Positions 37,283 through 45,792 of a stretch of DNA of 64,000 nucleotides are shown piece by piece. The notes below the pieces were generated by a model, which saw only the letters and a list, made by a program, of their open reading frames with translations, made no database searches and was not told the origin of the DNA. Origin of the DNA: GCA-003244245 sp050699515 (lineage in GTDB: Bacteria > Actinomycetota > Actinomycetes > Mycobacteriales > Pseudonocardiaceae); contig JBOHFF010000023.1 in NCBI GenBank assembly GCA_050699515.1, positions 1 to 64,000 of the forward strand, in the 5' to 3' direction. Positions within the stretch are counted from its first letter, which is position 1; each line of letters begins with the position of its first letter. Both the position numbers and the translations under genes were made by a program.

Positions 37283-37808
37283 CCATCGATAGGCGAGCGA
37301 GACCTTGTGGTCGAATTCCTGCGGCAGCGGATCGTCACCAGCGAAGAATCCGAGCAGCAGGTGGCCGCCCGGCGCCAGCACTCTCTGGAACTCGGTGAAC
37401 ACGACTGGCAGTTGCTGCGGTTGTGTGTGGATGATGGAGTAGAGAGCGAGAATGCCGCCAAGAACTCCGTCGGCGAGGTCCAGGGCGGTCGTCGACCCCG
37501 CCTCGAACCGCAGGTCCGGATGCTCTCGGCGGGCCAGGGCGACCATCGCGGAGGACAGGTCGATGCCGAAGGTGGTCGGCCCGAGCGCGTGCAAGTGTGC
37601 CGTCACGTGGCCGGGGCCACATCCGATGTCGGCGACCGGTCCGGCGTCGTGGGCCTGCACAAGTTCGGCGAACACGGCCAGCAGGGCACGTTCCATCGGT
37701 TTGGCCTCAAGCACGTTACTGAAACGCTCGGCGTAGAGGGACGCAACGGCGTCGTAGGCAGCCTTGGTGTCGTGCAAGGCGGAGGGTTCGGTCACGGCGG
37801 AGACCATA
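37283..37808 (-). pseudogene. Class I SAM methyltransferase, 3' end lost
   Basis: The ATG at 37808 begins a protein with ALHDTKAAYDAVASLYAERF, motif I VADIGCGPGHVTAHLHALG, FGIDLSSAMVALARREHPDL and VLAPGGHLLLGFFAGDDPL. The frame is clean for ~175 residues. After SLAYRWSPD it runs into antisense IS3 OrfA, so the last ~35-40 residues of the family are missing. It was probably a small-molecule methyltransferase. It may be non-functional because the C-terminal strand pair is replaced. Confidence 0.75.
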
Positions 37809-37908
37809 GTCTGTTGTCGGTGCCCCACGACCTGGCGCTGGACTGTTTGGGCTGGTCCATCAGTCGCTGCAGGTGTGCGCGCATTCGCGTGAACGTTCGA
37901 GGTCGGCG

Positions 37909-37944
37909 ATGAGCACAACGTCGAAGATCGAGTGGACTGAGACC
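37909..37944 (+). pseudogene. Start of a DUF5131/phage Gp37-like gene, truncated
   Basis: The ATG at 37909 with GAGG upstream gives STTSKIEWTETT, which matches the characteristic N terminus of DUF5131 (Gp37/Gp68) proteins. After ~12 codons similarity ends. It is only a scar. Confidence 0.45.
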
Positions 37945-38065
37945 ACGTCGAGTCCCCTTCACCCGGCGATACCGGCTGGCAAAACGCGGACTCGGCCCAC
38001 GCGAAAAGCGAACTTGAAGATCGCGAAAATCGGAGATCCTGGAGATCGCACGCTAGAGTGACCTC

Positions 38066-39358
38066 GTGACGGAGGCTGAACATGCAGACCAGCTGGTCGG
38101 CCGGCAGATCGAGCCGCTCGTCGAGGAGTGCGTTCGGGACTTCCGCGTGACCATCATCAACGGACCTCGGCAGGCCGGCAAGACGACGTTGCTCCGCCAG
38201 TTGCACCACAAACTCGGAGGCACGTTCGCCACCCTCGATGACGCCGACCAGCGCGCGGCCGCCCGGGATGACCCCGCGGGCTATCTCCAGGCAGGCGCCA
38301 GGCCGCTGTTCATCGACGAGGTGCAACGAGCCGGCGACGACTTCGTGCTCGCCATCAAGGCGGCGGTGGATCGTGACCCGCGGCCGGGCACTTTTGTCCT
38401 GTCCGGATCAACCCGTTTCCTGACGGTACCCACGCTGTCCGAGTCTCTGGCGGGCCGCGCCGCGCTGGTCGAGCTGTGGCCGTTCTCGGTCGCCGAGCGC
38501 GTGGGAGCGTCGCCGGATTTCCTGAATCGGGTGTTCGACGATCCCGAGGCACTGTTACGTTCATCACCGCAGATGCTGACCCGGCACGAGTACCTGCGGC
38601 TCGCGTGCGTCGGAGGGTTCCCTGAGGTCGTGACCCGCCAGTCCGCGCGGTCACGGGCGATCTGGTTTCGCAGCTATCTCACGACCGTGACCCAGCGCGA
38701 GGTCCTCGACGTCGCCCGGGTCCGACACATCGAGTTGCTTCCGCGGATGTTCCGCCTGCTCGCTGCGCTCACCGCACAGGAGTTGAATGTGGCGTCGCTG
38801 GCCCGCGATCTCGGTATCGACGACGAGACGGTCCGCAGTTACCTTCCCTTGCTTGAGACGGTATTCCTGCTGCATCGGCTGCCTGCCTGGTCTCGGAATC
38901 TGACCGCACGGGTCAAGCGACGACCGAAGATTCATCTCACCGACACCGGCCTCGCGGCATGGCTCATGGAGCAGAGCCCGGACGGATTGGCACGACCAGG
39001 CAATCCGGCCGCGGGGTCGCTGTTGGAGACCTTCGTCGTCAACGAGCTGACCAAGCTGCGGGCCACCGCTGAGCTCGATGTCAGCATGTTCCATTTCCAG
39101 GATCGCGACGGCCGGGAGGTGGATTGCGTGTTGGAGACGCCGGCCGGTCGAGTGGTCGGGGTGGAGGTAAAGGCGGCAGCGACCGTTCGGGGTGAGGATT
39201 TCCGACATCTCACGATGCTGCGAGACCGGATCGGTAAATACTTCGCGGCAGGTGTGGTGTTCTTCACCGGAGAGCGTCCACTGCCATTCGGAGATCGACT
39301 CATCGCGTTGCCCATCTCCTTGCTGTGGGGCGGTGGCGCACCACCGTCGACGCCATGA
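38066..39358 (+). CDS. AAA ATPase with DUF4143 domain
   Basis: The protein has 430 aa. Walker A is TIINGPRQAGKTTLLRQLH near residue 35 and Walker B is ARPLFIDEVQRAGDD near residue 82, with sensor-type FVLSGSTRFLTVP. The C-terminal half is DUF4143 (NPAAGSLLETFVVNELTKLR, then DRDGREVDCVLETPAGRVVGVEVKAA), a PD-(D/E)XK-like fold with the D and E-x-K pattern. Such proteins are common in bacteria, often in defence or mobile contexts; the role is not settled. GTG start at 38066. It is convergent with tex, 16 nt between stops. The gene is intact. Confidence 0.88.
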   Translation: MTEAEHADQLVGRQIEPLVEECVRDFRVTIINGPRQAGKTTLLRQLHHKLGGTFATLDDADQRAAARDDPAGYLQAGARPLFIDEVQRAGDDFVLAIKAAVDRDPRPGTFVLSGSTRFLTVPTLSESLAGRAALVELWPFSVAERVGASPDFLNRVFDDPEALLRSSPQMLTRHEYLRLACVGGFPEVVTRQSARSRAIWFRSYLTTVTQREVLDVARVRHIELLPRMFRLLAALTAQELNVASLARDLGIDDETVRSYLPLLETVFLLHRLPAWSRNLTARVKRRPKIHLTDTGLAAWLMEQSPDGLARPGNPAAGSLLETFVVNELTKLRATAELDVSMFHFQDRDGREVDCVLETPAGRVVGVEVKAAATVRGEDFRHLTMLRDRIGKYFAAGVVFFTGERPLPFGDRLIALPISLLWGGGAPPSTP

Positions 39359-39374
39359 CGGCTGCGCTCTGACG

Positions 39375-41642
39375 TCAGCGGTCAGCCTGGTAACCGGCGC
39401 GGCGTAGCGCGTCGGCGATCGCACCGCCTGCTGGTTTATCGCGAACCGGCCCTCGCTTGGTGAGCTTGCGGGTGGGGCCGGGTGCGGGCGGCTTGGTCTC
39501 AGCGGGATCCTCCAGCCGCAGGGTGAGGCCGATGCGGTTGCGCGGCACGTCCACGTCGAGCACCTTCACCCGCACCACGTCGCCGGGCTTGACCACGTCA
39601 CGCGGGTCCTTGACGAAGGCGCGCGCCATCGCGGAGACGTGCACCAGCCCGTCCTGATGGACACCCACATCGACGAAAGCACCGAACGCCGCGACGTTGG
39701 TGACCACACCTTCGAGCACCATGCCCGGCGTGAGGTCGGAGATCTTCTCGACACCCTCGGCGAAACGCGCGGCGGCGAAGGCAGGTCGCGGGTCGCGGCC
39801 GGGCTTCTCCAACTCGGCGAGGATGTCGGTGACGGTAGGCAGGCCCACGATGCTCCCAGAGATGACACCGACGAACTCGGCTGGTCGCAGTGCCCGCAAC
39901 ACCGCGGTGTTGCCGATCAACGTGGTGATGTCGGTGCCGGTGGCAGTGAGGATGCGGCGTACCACGGGGTAGGACTCGGGATGCACGGCGGAGCGGTCCA
40001 GCGGGTCATCCCCGTCGGGGATGCGCAGGAAACCGGCGCACTGCTCGAACGCCTTGGGCCCCAGCCGGGGGACACCGGCCAGCGCCCGCCGGGTACGGAA
40101 CGGGCCGTGCGCGTCGCGGTGGGTCACGATGTTCTCGGCGAGCCCCACGGTGATCCCGGACACCCGTCGCAGCAGCGGCGCGGACGCCGTGTTGACGTCG
40201 ACGCCCACCGCGTTCACGCAGTCCTCCACCACCGCGTCCAGCGAGCGGGACAGCGCGGTCTCGGGCAGGTCGTGCTGGTACTGGCCGACGCCGATAGACC
40301 GAGGATCGATCTTGACGAGCTCGGCGAGCGGGTCCTGCAACCGGCGGGCGATCGACACCGCGCCGCGCAGCGACACGTCCAGCTCGGGTAGCTCCGCGGA
40401 CGCGTAGGCCGACGCGGAGTACACCGAGGCGCCGGCCTCGGACACCACGGCCTTGGTGATGCCGAGCTGCCCGGCGAGCTTGTCGGTCTCCCGGGAGGCG
40501 GTGCCGTTGCCGATCGCGACCAGCTCGACGTGATGCGTCTGCGCCAGCCGGCGCAGCACCGCCAGCGCCTCGTCCCAGCGCCGTTGCGGAACGTGCGGGT
40601 AGATGGTCTCGGTGGCCACCACCTTGCCGGTCGCGTCGATGACGGCGACCTTGACGCCGGTGCGGTAGCCGGGGTCCAGTCCCATGGTGGGCCGAGCACC
40701 CGCGGGCGCAGCGAGCAACAGGTCACGCAGGTTGGCGGCGAATACCCGCACCGCCTCGGCCTCGGCGGCCTGCCGCAGGCGCATCCGCAGGTCGATGCCC
40801 AGGTGCAGCAGGATCCGGGTGCGCCACGCCCAGTGCACCACCTCGGCGAGCCAGCCATCCGCCGGGCGGCCCCGATCCTGGACATCGAACCGTATCGCGA
40901 TGGCCAGCTCGTAGTGCGCGTCGTCATCCTCCGGTGTGGGCGAGAGGTCCAGCACGCCCTCCTTCTCGCCCCGGAACAACGCCAGGATGCGGTGCGAGGG
41001 CATCTTCGTGAAGGGCTCGGAGAACTCGAAGTAGTCCGCGAACTTCGCGCCGGCCTCCTGCTGGCCCTCGCGTACTCGGGAGAGCAGGCGACCCCGCGTC
41101 CACATCTGCTCGCGCAGCGACCCGATCAGGTCGGGGTCCTCGGCGAAACGTTCGACCAGGATGGCCCGGGCGCCTTCCAGCGCGGTCGCGGCGTCGGGCA
41201 CTCCGGCCTCAGCGTCGATATAGGCTGCGGCACTGTCCTGCGGATCATGGCTCGGATCGCTGAGCAGCTCGTCGGCCAGCGGCTCCAGCCCGGCCTCCCG
41301 GGCGATCTGCGCCTTGGTCCGGCGCTTGGGCTTGTAGGGCAGGTAGAGGTCCTCCAGCCGCGCCTTCGAGTCCACCGCCATGATCCTGGCTTCCAGAGCG
41401 TCGTCGAGCTTGCCCTGCTCACGGATGGAGTTGAGGATCGCGGTCCGGCGTTCCTCCAGCTCGCGCAGGTAACCCAGCCTTTCCTCCAGGGTGCGCAGCT
41501 GCGCGTCATCCAGCCCGCCGGTGGCCTCCTTGCGGTACCGGGCGACGAACGGCACGGTCGCGCCGCCGTCGAGCAGCTCGACAGCGGCACCGACCTGCCG
41601 CTGCGCCACCCCCAGCTCACCAGCGATCCGCTCGATCAGCAC
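39375..41642 (-). CDS. tex: Tex family RNA-binding transcription accessory protein
   Basis: The protein has 755 aa. The order is N-terminal helical region (IAGELGVAQRQVGAAVELLD, ATVPFVARYRKEATGGLDD), YqgF-like fold (MGLDPGYRTGVKVAVIDATG), HhH region (VNTASAPLLRRVSGI) and C-terminal S1 domain (GMVLEGVVTNVAAFGAFVDV, GLVHVSAMA, VDVPRNRIGLTLRLEDP). Tex is a conserved housekeeping-like protein affecting transcription and RNA turnover. The basic tail with GGAIADALRRAGYQ is duplicated at 9117-9308. GTG start; the STAS-domain gene is divergent. Confidence 0.95.
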   Translation of the reverse strand: MLIERIAGELGVAQRQVGAAVELLDGGATVPFVARYRKEATGGLDDAQLRTLEERLGYLRELEERRTAILNSIREQGKLDDALEARIMAVDSKARLEDLYLPYKPKRRTKAQIAREAGLEPLADELLSDPSHDPQDSAAAYIDAEAGVPDAATALEGARAILVERFAEDPDLIGSLREQMWTRGRLLSRVREGQQEAGAKFADYFEFSEPFTKMPSHRILALFRGEKEGVLDLSPTPEDDDAHYELAIAIRFDVQDRGRPADGWLAEVVHWAWRTRILLHLGIDLRMRLRQAAEAEAVRVFAANLRDLLLAAPAGARPTMGLDPGYRTGVKVAVIDATGKVVATETIYPHVPQRRWDEALAVLRRLAQTHHVELVAIGNGTASRETDKLAGQLGITKAVVSEAGASVYSASAYASAELPELDVSLRGAVSIARRLQDPLAELVKIDPRSIGVGQYQHDLPETALSRSLDAVVEDCVNAVGVDVNTASAPLLRRVSGITVGLAENIVTHRDAHGPFRTRRALAGVPRLGPKAFEQCAGFLRIPDGDDPLDRSAVHPESYPVVRRILTATGTDITTLIGNTAVLRALRPAEFVGVISGSIVGLPTVTDILAELEKPGRDPRPAFAAARFAEGVEKISDLTPGMVLEGVVTNVAAFGAFVDVGVHQDGLVHVSAMARAFVKDPRDVVKPGDVVRVKVLDVDVPRNRIGLTLRLEDPAETKPPAPGPTRKLTKRGPVRDKPAGGAIADALRRAGYQADR

Positions 41643-41816
41643 GCTCGTCCTCCATCACGCAGCCAAGTGGAACCGATTGCACACCCGGGAAGCTCCCGAC
41701 TCGCCACGTGGAACCTTATGCAGGGTGCTGTGGTAGCACTCGAGTGGCGGTGGTTTGCGTTTCCGCAGTGCGGGACGGGCCGCGCAGTCGTAGGATCGCC
41801 GAGCGTCTTCCGCAGT

Positions 41817-42620
41817 GTGCAAGCTGGGTGGTGGATTCGATTGGGCAGGGAGCTCGACGTCACGGTGCGTCGCCACGGGCAGGTGGTGATGGTGCACCCG
41901 CGAGGATTGCTGACGTTGGATACCGCGACAGATTTGTGGCGGGTGCTCGTCAAGGAGCTGCACGGCCACGGCCGGGTCGTGGTCGACCTCGATGGGTTTC
42001 GGCTGGGGTCGCAAGCCTCCTGGGTGATGATCTTCCCGACTGTACTGGCCGAATGCGGCGGTTGGCCCGCCGCGAAGATCGCGCTGTGCCGGCCCGACGC
42101 GGAGATGACCGAAGCATTGGTGACCCTCGGGGTGCCCGCCCTGGTGCCGGTGTATCACCTGCAGCTGGAGGCCAAGGGCGCGATCGACCGGCGACCCGAC
42201 ATCGTGCGCATGCGGACCGGGTTGCCGGGCGACGTGCGGGCCCCGGCAAGAGCCCGGCGGTTGATCCGTGACATGTGCCCACTGTGGCAGGTCGATCACG
42301 ATCTGCAGGACACCGCCCAAGTCGTCGTCAACGAGCTCGTTGAGGTCGCCATCGGACCTTCGGGCAGCGCGGCTGAGTTGATGCTGGAACGAGGCCCCCG
42401 GGGACTGCGGCTGGCTGTTCAGGATGCCTCGCCGACGGCTGAGCCGTCACGTGGGACGCCGACGGCTGAGCCGTCACATGGGACGCCGACGGAGCACTCG
42501 ATCGAGACGCTGCCCAAGGGACCAGAGCTGGGCCTGGAAATGCTCGGCAACCTCACCACAGCGTGGGGGGTCGACGTCGCGCCCGACGGCACGACCGCGT
42601 GGGCCGTGATCACCGACTAA
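41817..42620 (+). CDS. STAS domain protein with C-terminal histidine-kinase-like ATPase region
   Basis: The protein has ~267 aa from the GTG at 41817. Other in-frame starts are the ATG at 41718 and a GTG at 41865, the latter with GGGAG upstream. Residues ~15-110 form a STAS fold (VVMVHPRGLLTLDTATDLWR, RVVVDLDGFRLGSQASW). Residues ~150-267 resemble an anti-sigma-factor ATPase (VRAPARARRLIRDMCPLW, TAQVVVNELVEVA with the N-box asparagine, WGVDVAPDGTTAWAVI). It combines antagonist-like and RsbW-like parts, pointing to partner-switching regulation. An inserted Thr/Pro-rich repeat lies in the middle of the ATPase part. Confidence 0.7.
   Translation: MQAGWWIRLGRELDVTVRRHGQVVMVHPRGLLTLDTATDLWRVLVKELHGHGRVVVDLDGFRLGSQASWVMIFPTVLAECGGWPAAKIALCRPDAEMTEALVTLGVPALVPVYHLQLEAKGAIDRRPDIVRMRTGLPGDVRAPARARRLIRDMCPLWQVDHDLQDTAQVVVNELVEVAIGPSGSAAELMLERGPRGLRLAVQDASPTAEPSRGTPTAEPSHGTPTEHSIETLPKGPELGLEMLGNLTTAWGVDVAPDGTTAWAVITD
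42431..42493 (+). repeat. 27-bp tandem repeat, 2.3 copies, inside the STAS gene
   Basis: Unit 42431-42457 repeats at 42458-42484 with one mismatch, plus a 9-bp partial copy. Each unit carries the palindrome ACGGCTGAGCCGT. It encodes Thr-Ala-Glu-Pro-Ser repeats between the N box and the G-box region. Confidence 0.85.
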
Positions 42621-42742
42621 GTCCCGGGCGAGGCGCACCAGACTCGACTGGCGATCGAGCACACCGAGCTGGTTTATCATCACGGAACCGGCTCGGTCGG
42701 TCAGCAGTCCCACGCACAGTACCCACTCCAGAAAGGAATGCG

Positions 42743-44707
42743 GTGAACACGCAGGTCGAAACACTCGAGTTCGAGGCCGAGGCGCGCCAGCTGTTGCAGT
42801 TGATGGTCCATTCGATCTACTCGAACAAGGACACTTTCCTGAGGGAGCTCATCTCCAACGCCTCAGACGCGTTGGACAAATTGCGACTGGAAGCGTTTCG
42901 CGACAAAGACTTGCAGGTTGATAACACCGATCTGAACATCGACATCGAGGTCGATAAAGACCAGCGCACGCTCACTGTGCGGGACAACGGCATCGGCATG
43001 TCACGCGACGACGTGGTGCAGCTCATCGGCACCATCGCCAAATCCGGCACGGTCGAATTCCTGCAGAAAATGAAGGAGTCGAAGGATGCGGCGGCTTCAC
43101 AGGATCTCATCGGGCAGTTCGGTGTCGGCTTCTACTCCACCTTCATGGTGGCCGACAAGGTCACGCTCCTGACGAGGCGCGCCGGAGAGAGTCACGCCAC
43201 CCGCTGGGAATCCAGCGGCGACGGGACCTATACGATCGAGTCGGTCGACGACGCACCACAGGGCACCGCGGTGACCCTGCACCTCAAACCAGAGGACAAA
43301 GAGGACCAGCTCTTCGACTACACGGACAGCTGGAAGATCAAGGATATTGTCAAGCGGTACTCTGACTTCATCGCATGGCCCATCAGGATGGCGTCCGAGC
43401 GCACGGATGAAGACGCCAGCGAAAAAGACGACAGTATCGTGGTCGACGTCGAGACGATCAACTCGATGAAAGCACTCTGGGCGCGCTCCAAGAACGAGGT
43501 GTCCGACGACGAGTACAAGGAGTTCTACAAGCATGTGAGTCACGACTGGAGCGATCCGCTCGAGATCATCCGCATGCAGGCGGAAGGGACGTTCGAGTAT
43601 CAGGCCCTGCTCTTCATCCCGTCCCGCGCGCCCTTGGACCTGTACATGCGGGATCGCAAGCGCGGCGTCCAGCTGTACGTGAAGCGCGTGTTCATCATGG
43701 ACGACTGTGAAGCCCTCATGCCGGAGTACCTGCGCTTCGTCAAAGGCGTGGTGGACGCCCAGGACCTGTCGCTCAACGTGTCACGGGAGATCCTCCAGCA
43801 GGACCGCCAGATCCAGCTGATCCGCCGACGCCTCGTCAAGAAGGTGCTCTCGACGGTGAAGGACATGATGACAGACAACGCCGAGACCTACCAGAAATTC
43901 TGGAAGGAGTTCGGCCGCGCCGTCAAGGAAGGACTCCTCAGCGATGTCGAGAACCAGGAGACGATTCTCGACATCGCTTCGTTCTCCTCAACCCACGATA
44001 CGGAGCAGCTGACCACCCTGCGTCATTACCTGGAGCGCATGAAGGATGAGCAGGAACACATCTACTACATGACGGGCGAGTCACGGTCGTTGATCGAGAG
44101 CTCGCCGCACATGGAAGCCTTCCAGGTCAAGGGATTTGAAGTCCTGTTGTTGACCGATCCGGTCGACGAGATGTGGGTCGACTCGGTCCGCGAATTCGAC
44201 GGCAAGCGGCTCCAGTCGATCGCCAAGGGGCAGGTCGACCTCGACACCGAGGAAGAGAAGAAAACCGCTGAGCCCGAACGTGACCAGCAGAAGAAGGACT
44301 TCGCCGACCTGCTGTCCTGGATGACGACCACATTGCAAGCCGACGTCAAGGAGGTGCGACTATCGTCGCGGCTGACCACCTCACCGGCCTGTATCGTCGG
44401 AGATACGCATGACATCACACCGACCCTGGAAAAGATGTATCGCGCCATGGGTCAAGGTATGCCGAATATCAAGCGCATCCTCGAACTCAATCCCACCCAC
44501 CCACTGGTGAGCGGGCTACAGCGAGCCTACAACGAGCGCAAGGCCGACCCCGGCCTGGTGGAAACAGTGGAACTTCTCTACGGGATGGCACTACTCGCCG
44601 AGGGCGGCGAACTCAGTGACCCATCGCGTTTCATCCGCCTCATGGCGGATCGCCTGGCCCAAACGCTGGAGACCCAGACGCTGGAGACCCAGACGCTGGA
44701 GACGTAG
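42743..44707 (+). CDS. htpG: Hsp90 chaperone HtpG
   Basis: The protein has 654 aa. The GHKL ATPase site is visible: RELISNASDALDKLR, LTVRDNGIGMSRDDVV and LIGQFGVGFYSTFMVADKV. The middle domain has SLNVSREILQQDRQIQLIRR with the catalytic arginine-type loop, and the C-terminal dimerisation domain follows. GTG start with GAAAGGA upstream. It is complete and slightly longer than the E. coli protein. The last residues are a Thr-Leu-Glu-Thr-Gln repeat. HtpG is sporadic in actinobacteria, so its presence may reflect transfer, but composition is normal. Confidence 0.95.
   Translation: MNTQVETLEFEAEARQLLQLMVHSIYSNKDTFLRELISNASDALDKLRLEAFRDKDLQVDNTDLNIDIEVDKDQRTLTVRDNGIGMSRDDVVQLIGTIAKSGTVEFLQKMKESKDAAASQDLIGQFGVGFYSTFMVADKVTLLTRRAGESHATRWESSGDGTYTIESVDDAPQGTAVTLHLKPEDKEDQLFDYTDSWKIKDIVKRYSDFIAWPIRMASERTDEDASEKDDSIVVDVETINSMKALWARSKNEVSDDEYKEFYKHVSHDWSDPLEIIRMQAEGTFEYQALLFIPSRAPLDLYMRDRKRGVQLYVKRVFIMDDCEALMPEYLRFVKGVVDAQDLSLNVSREILQQDRQIQLIRRRLVKKVLSTVKDMMTDNAETYQKFWKEFGRAVKEGLLSDVENQETILDIASFSSTHDTEQLTTLRHYLERMKDEQEHIYYMTGESRSLIESSPHMEAFQVKGFEVLLLTDPVDEMWVDSVREFDGKRLQSIAKGQVDLDTEEEKKTAEPERDQQKKDFADLLSWMTTTLQADVKEVRLSSRLTTSPACIVGDTHDITPTLEKMYRAMGQGMPNIKRILELNPTHPLVSGLQRAYNERKADPGLVETVELLYGMALLAEGGELSDPSRFIRLMADRLAQTLETQTLETQTLET
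44663..44704 (+). repeat. 15-bp tandem repeat at the 3' end of htpG
   Basis: acgctggagacccag occurs twice in full and then once truncated before the stop, encoding a repeated TLETQ C-terminal tail. Copy number could vary between strains. Confidence 0.85.
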
Positions 44708-44917
44708 CTCAAGTGCGGCTCCTGGACGCCGGTGTCACGCCGCGCCGCCGGCGTCCAGGGATCGTGGGTGGGACGCCGGCACAGCATCAGGTCGCTGTGC
44801 GTAAGGTGTGCACCCGCACAGTGCCGGACCACCCTGCCTGACGGGTGATGACGACCGTGCTCGAGGGGCTGGCGAGAGTGCTCTCGACCGCGAGAACTCT
44901 TCAGCGGAGGTGACGAC

Positions 44918-45583
44918 ATGGAGCCTGGACGGCAGCGCTTGTCCCAGCGCCGTAAAGCGGCCGCGTTGACTCAGGGGCCGCACGCGGAGGGGCTGCTCGC
45001 GGAGCGGTCCGGCGCCGAGCTGTTCACGGTGTCCAGGACCGGAACGTCCAGGATCGAGGCAACGCCGCCCCCGGCACCGAGGCCATTCCCACCGGCCATC
45101 CCGGCGAGCTCGGGTCGGTCCAAGCGGTTCCCGGTAGCGGGTGGGCTCGCCGTCGTCCTTGCCGCAAGCGCTGCGTCCGCGTTGTTCATGCCCCCCACCA
45201 ACCGGCCCGTTGCGCCGGGTACCGCCGAGACCCCGGCGCGCACCGCTCCCGTGGCAGTCATCCCGGCCTCCGACCCTGTCAACAGCACCGCCAACAGCCC
45301 GGATACCGGGGGCATCAGCGGGGCACTCCCACCACCACCACCCGGCGGCAGCGGCACCGCGTCATCGGCGACCACCACGTCAGCAGCCACCACGGCATCG
45401 AAAACGCACAACTCCCAGAGCAATCACCCGGTCCCCGTCCGGCGCACACCTACCGCCCCCGCGGTGACTGCTCCTTCGGATACCCGGCCGACCCCGGCGG
45501 ATGCCTATGACGCGTTGTCCCGGGCAACCAGTCTCAGTGCCGGTGACCAACGCTGGACACACCATCGTCGGAGAAACACGTAG
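44918..45583 (+). CDS. Membrane-anchored protein with degenerate XRE-like N terminus
   Basis: The protein has 221 aa. The ATG is preceded by GCGGAGGTGAC. The first ~20 residues (RLSQRRKAAALTQ) match the first helix of the XRE-type proteins common in this group. The recognition helix that should follow is scrambled, as if a small frameshift pair or deletion had removed it. A single membrane helix lies at ~70-90 (VAGGLAVVLAASAASALFM), followed by a long Pro/Thr/Ala/Ser-rich presumably extracytoplasmic tail. It stands just upstream of a STAND NTPase gene. Function unknown; possibly a decayed regulator. Confidence 0.5.
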   Translation: MEPGRQRLSQRRKAAALTQGPHAEGLLAERSGAELFTVSRTGTSRIEATPPPAPRPFPPAIPASSGRSKRFPVAGGLAVVLAASAASALFMPPTNRPVAPGTAETPARTAPVAVIPASDPVNSTANSPDTGGISGALPPPPPGGSGTASSATTTSAATTASKTHNSQSNHPVPVRRTPTAPAVTAPSDTRPTPADAYDALSRATSLSAGDQRWTHHRRRNT

Positions 45584-45792
45584 GTGATCCGGCACCCCTG
45601 TTCGTCGCCACCGCGTGCGATTCATCTCTGTGACATACTCGACACTGATAGTGGTTCCTGGATGGTGCGCGTTACCTGGCCGTAATTGGCGTGTAACCTT
45701 TGACCTGCTACTCCGATCTCATGAGTGGAAGTTGCGCCGGACTGGCCGCATGGGGCTATCGTCGGCGCTCAAGTTACTCCTGGAGGCTGCAG

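Noticed and set aside
40530..41700. Long plus-strand open frame running into the STAS gene
   Set aside because: Its upstream part is antisense to tex. Only the portion after about 41718 can be coding.
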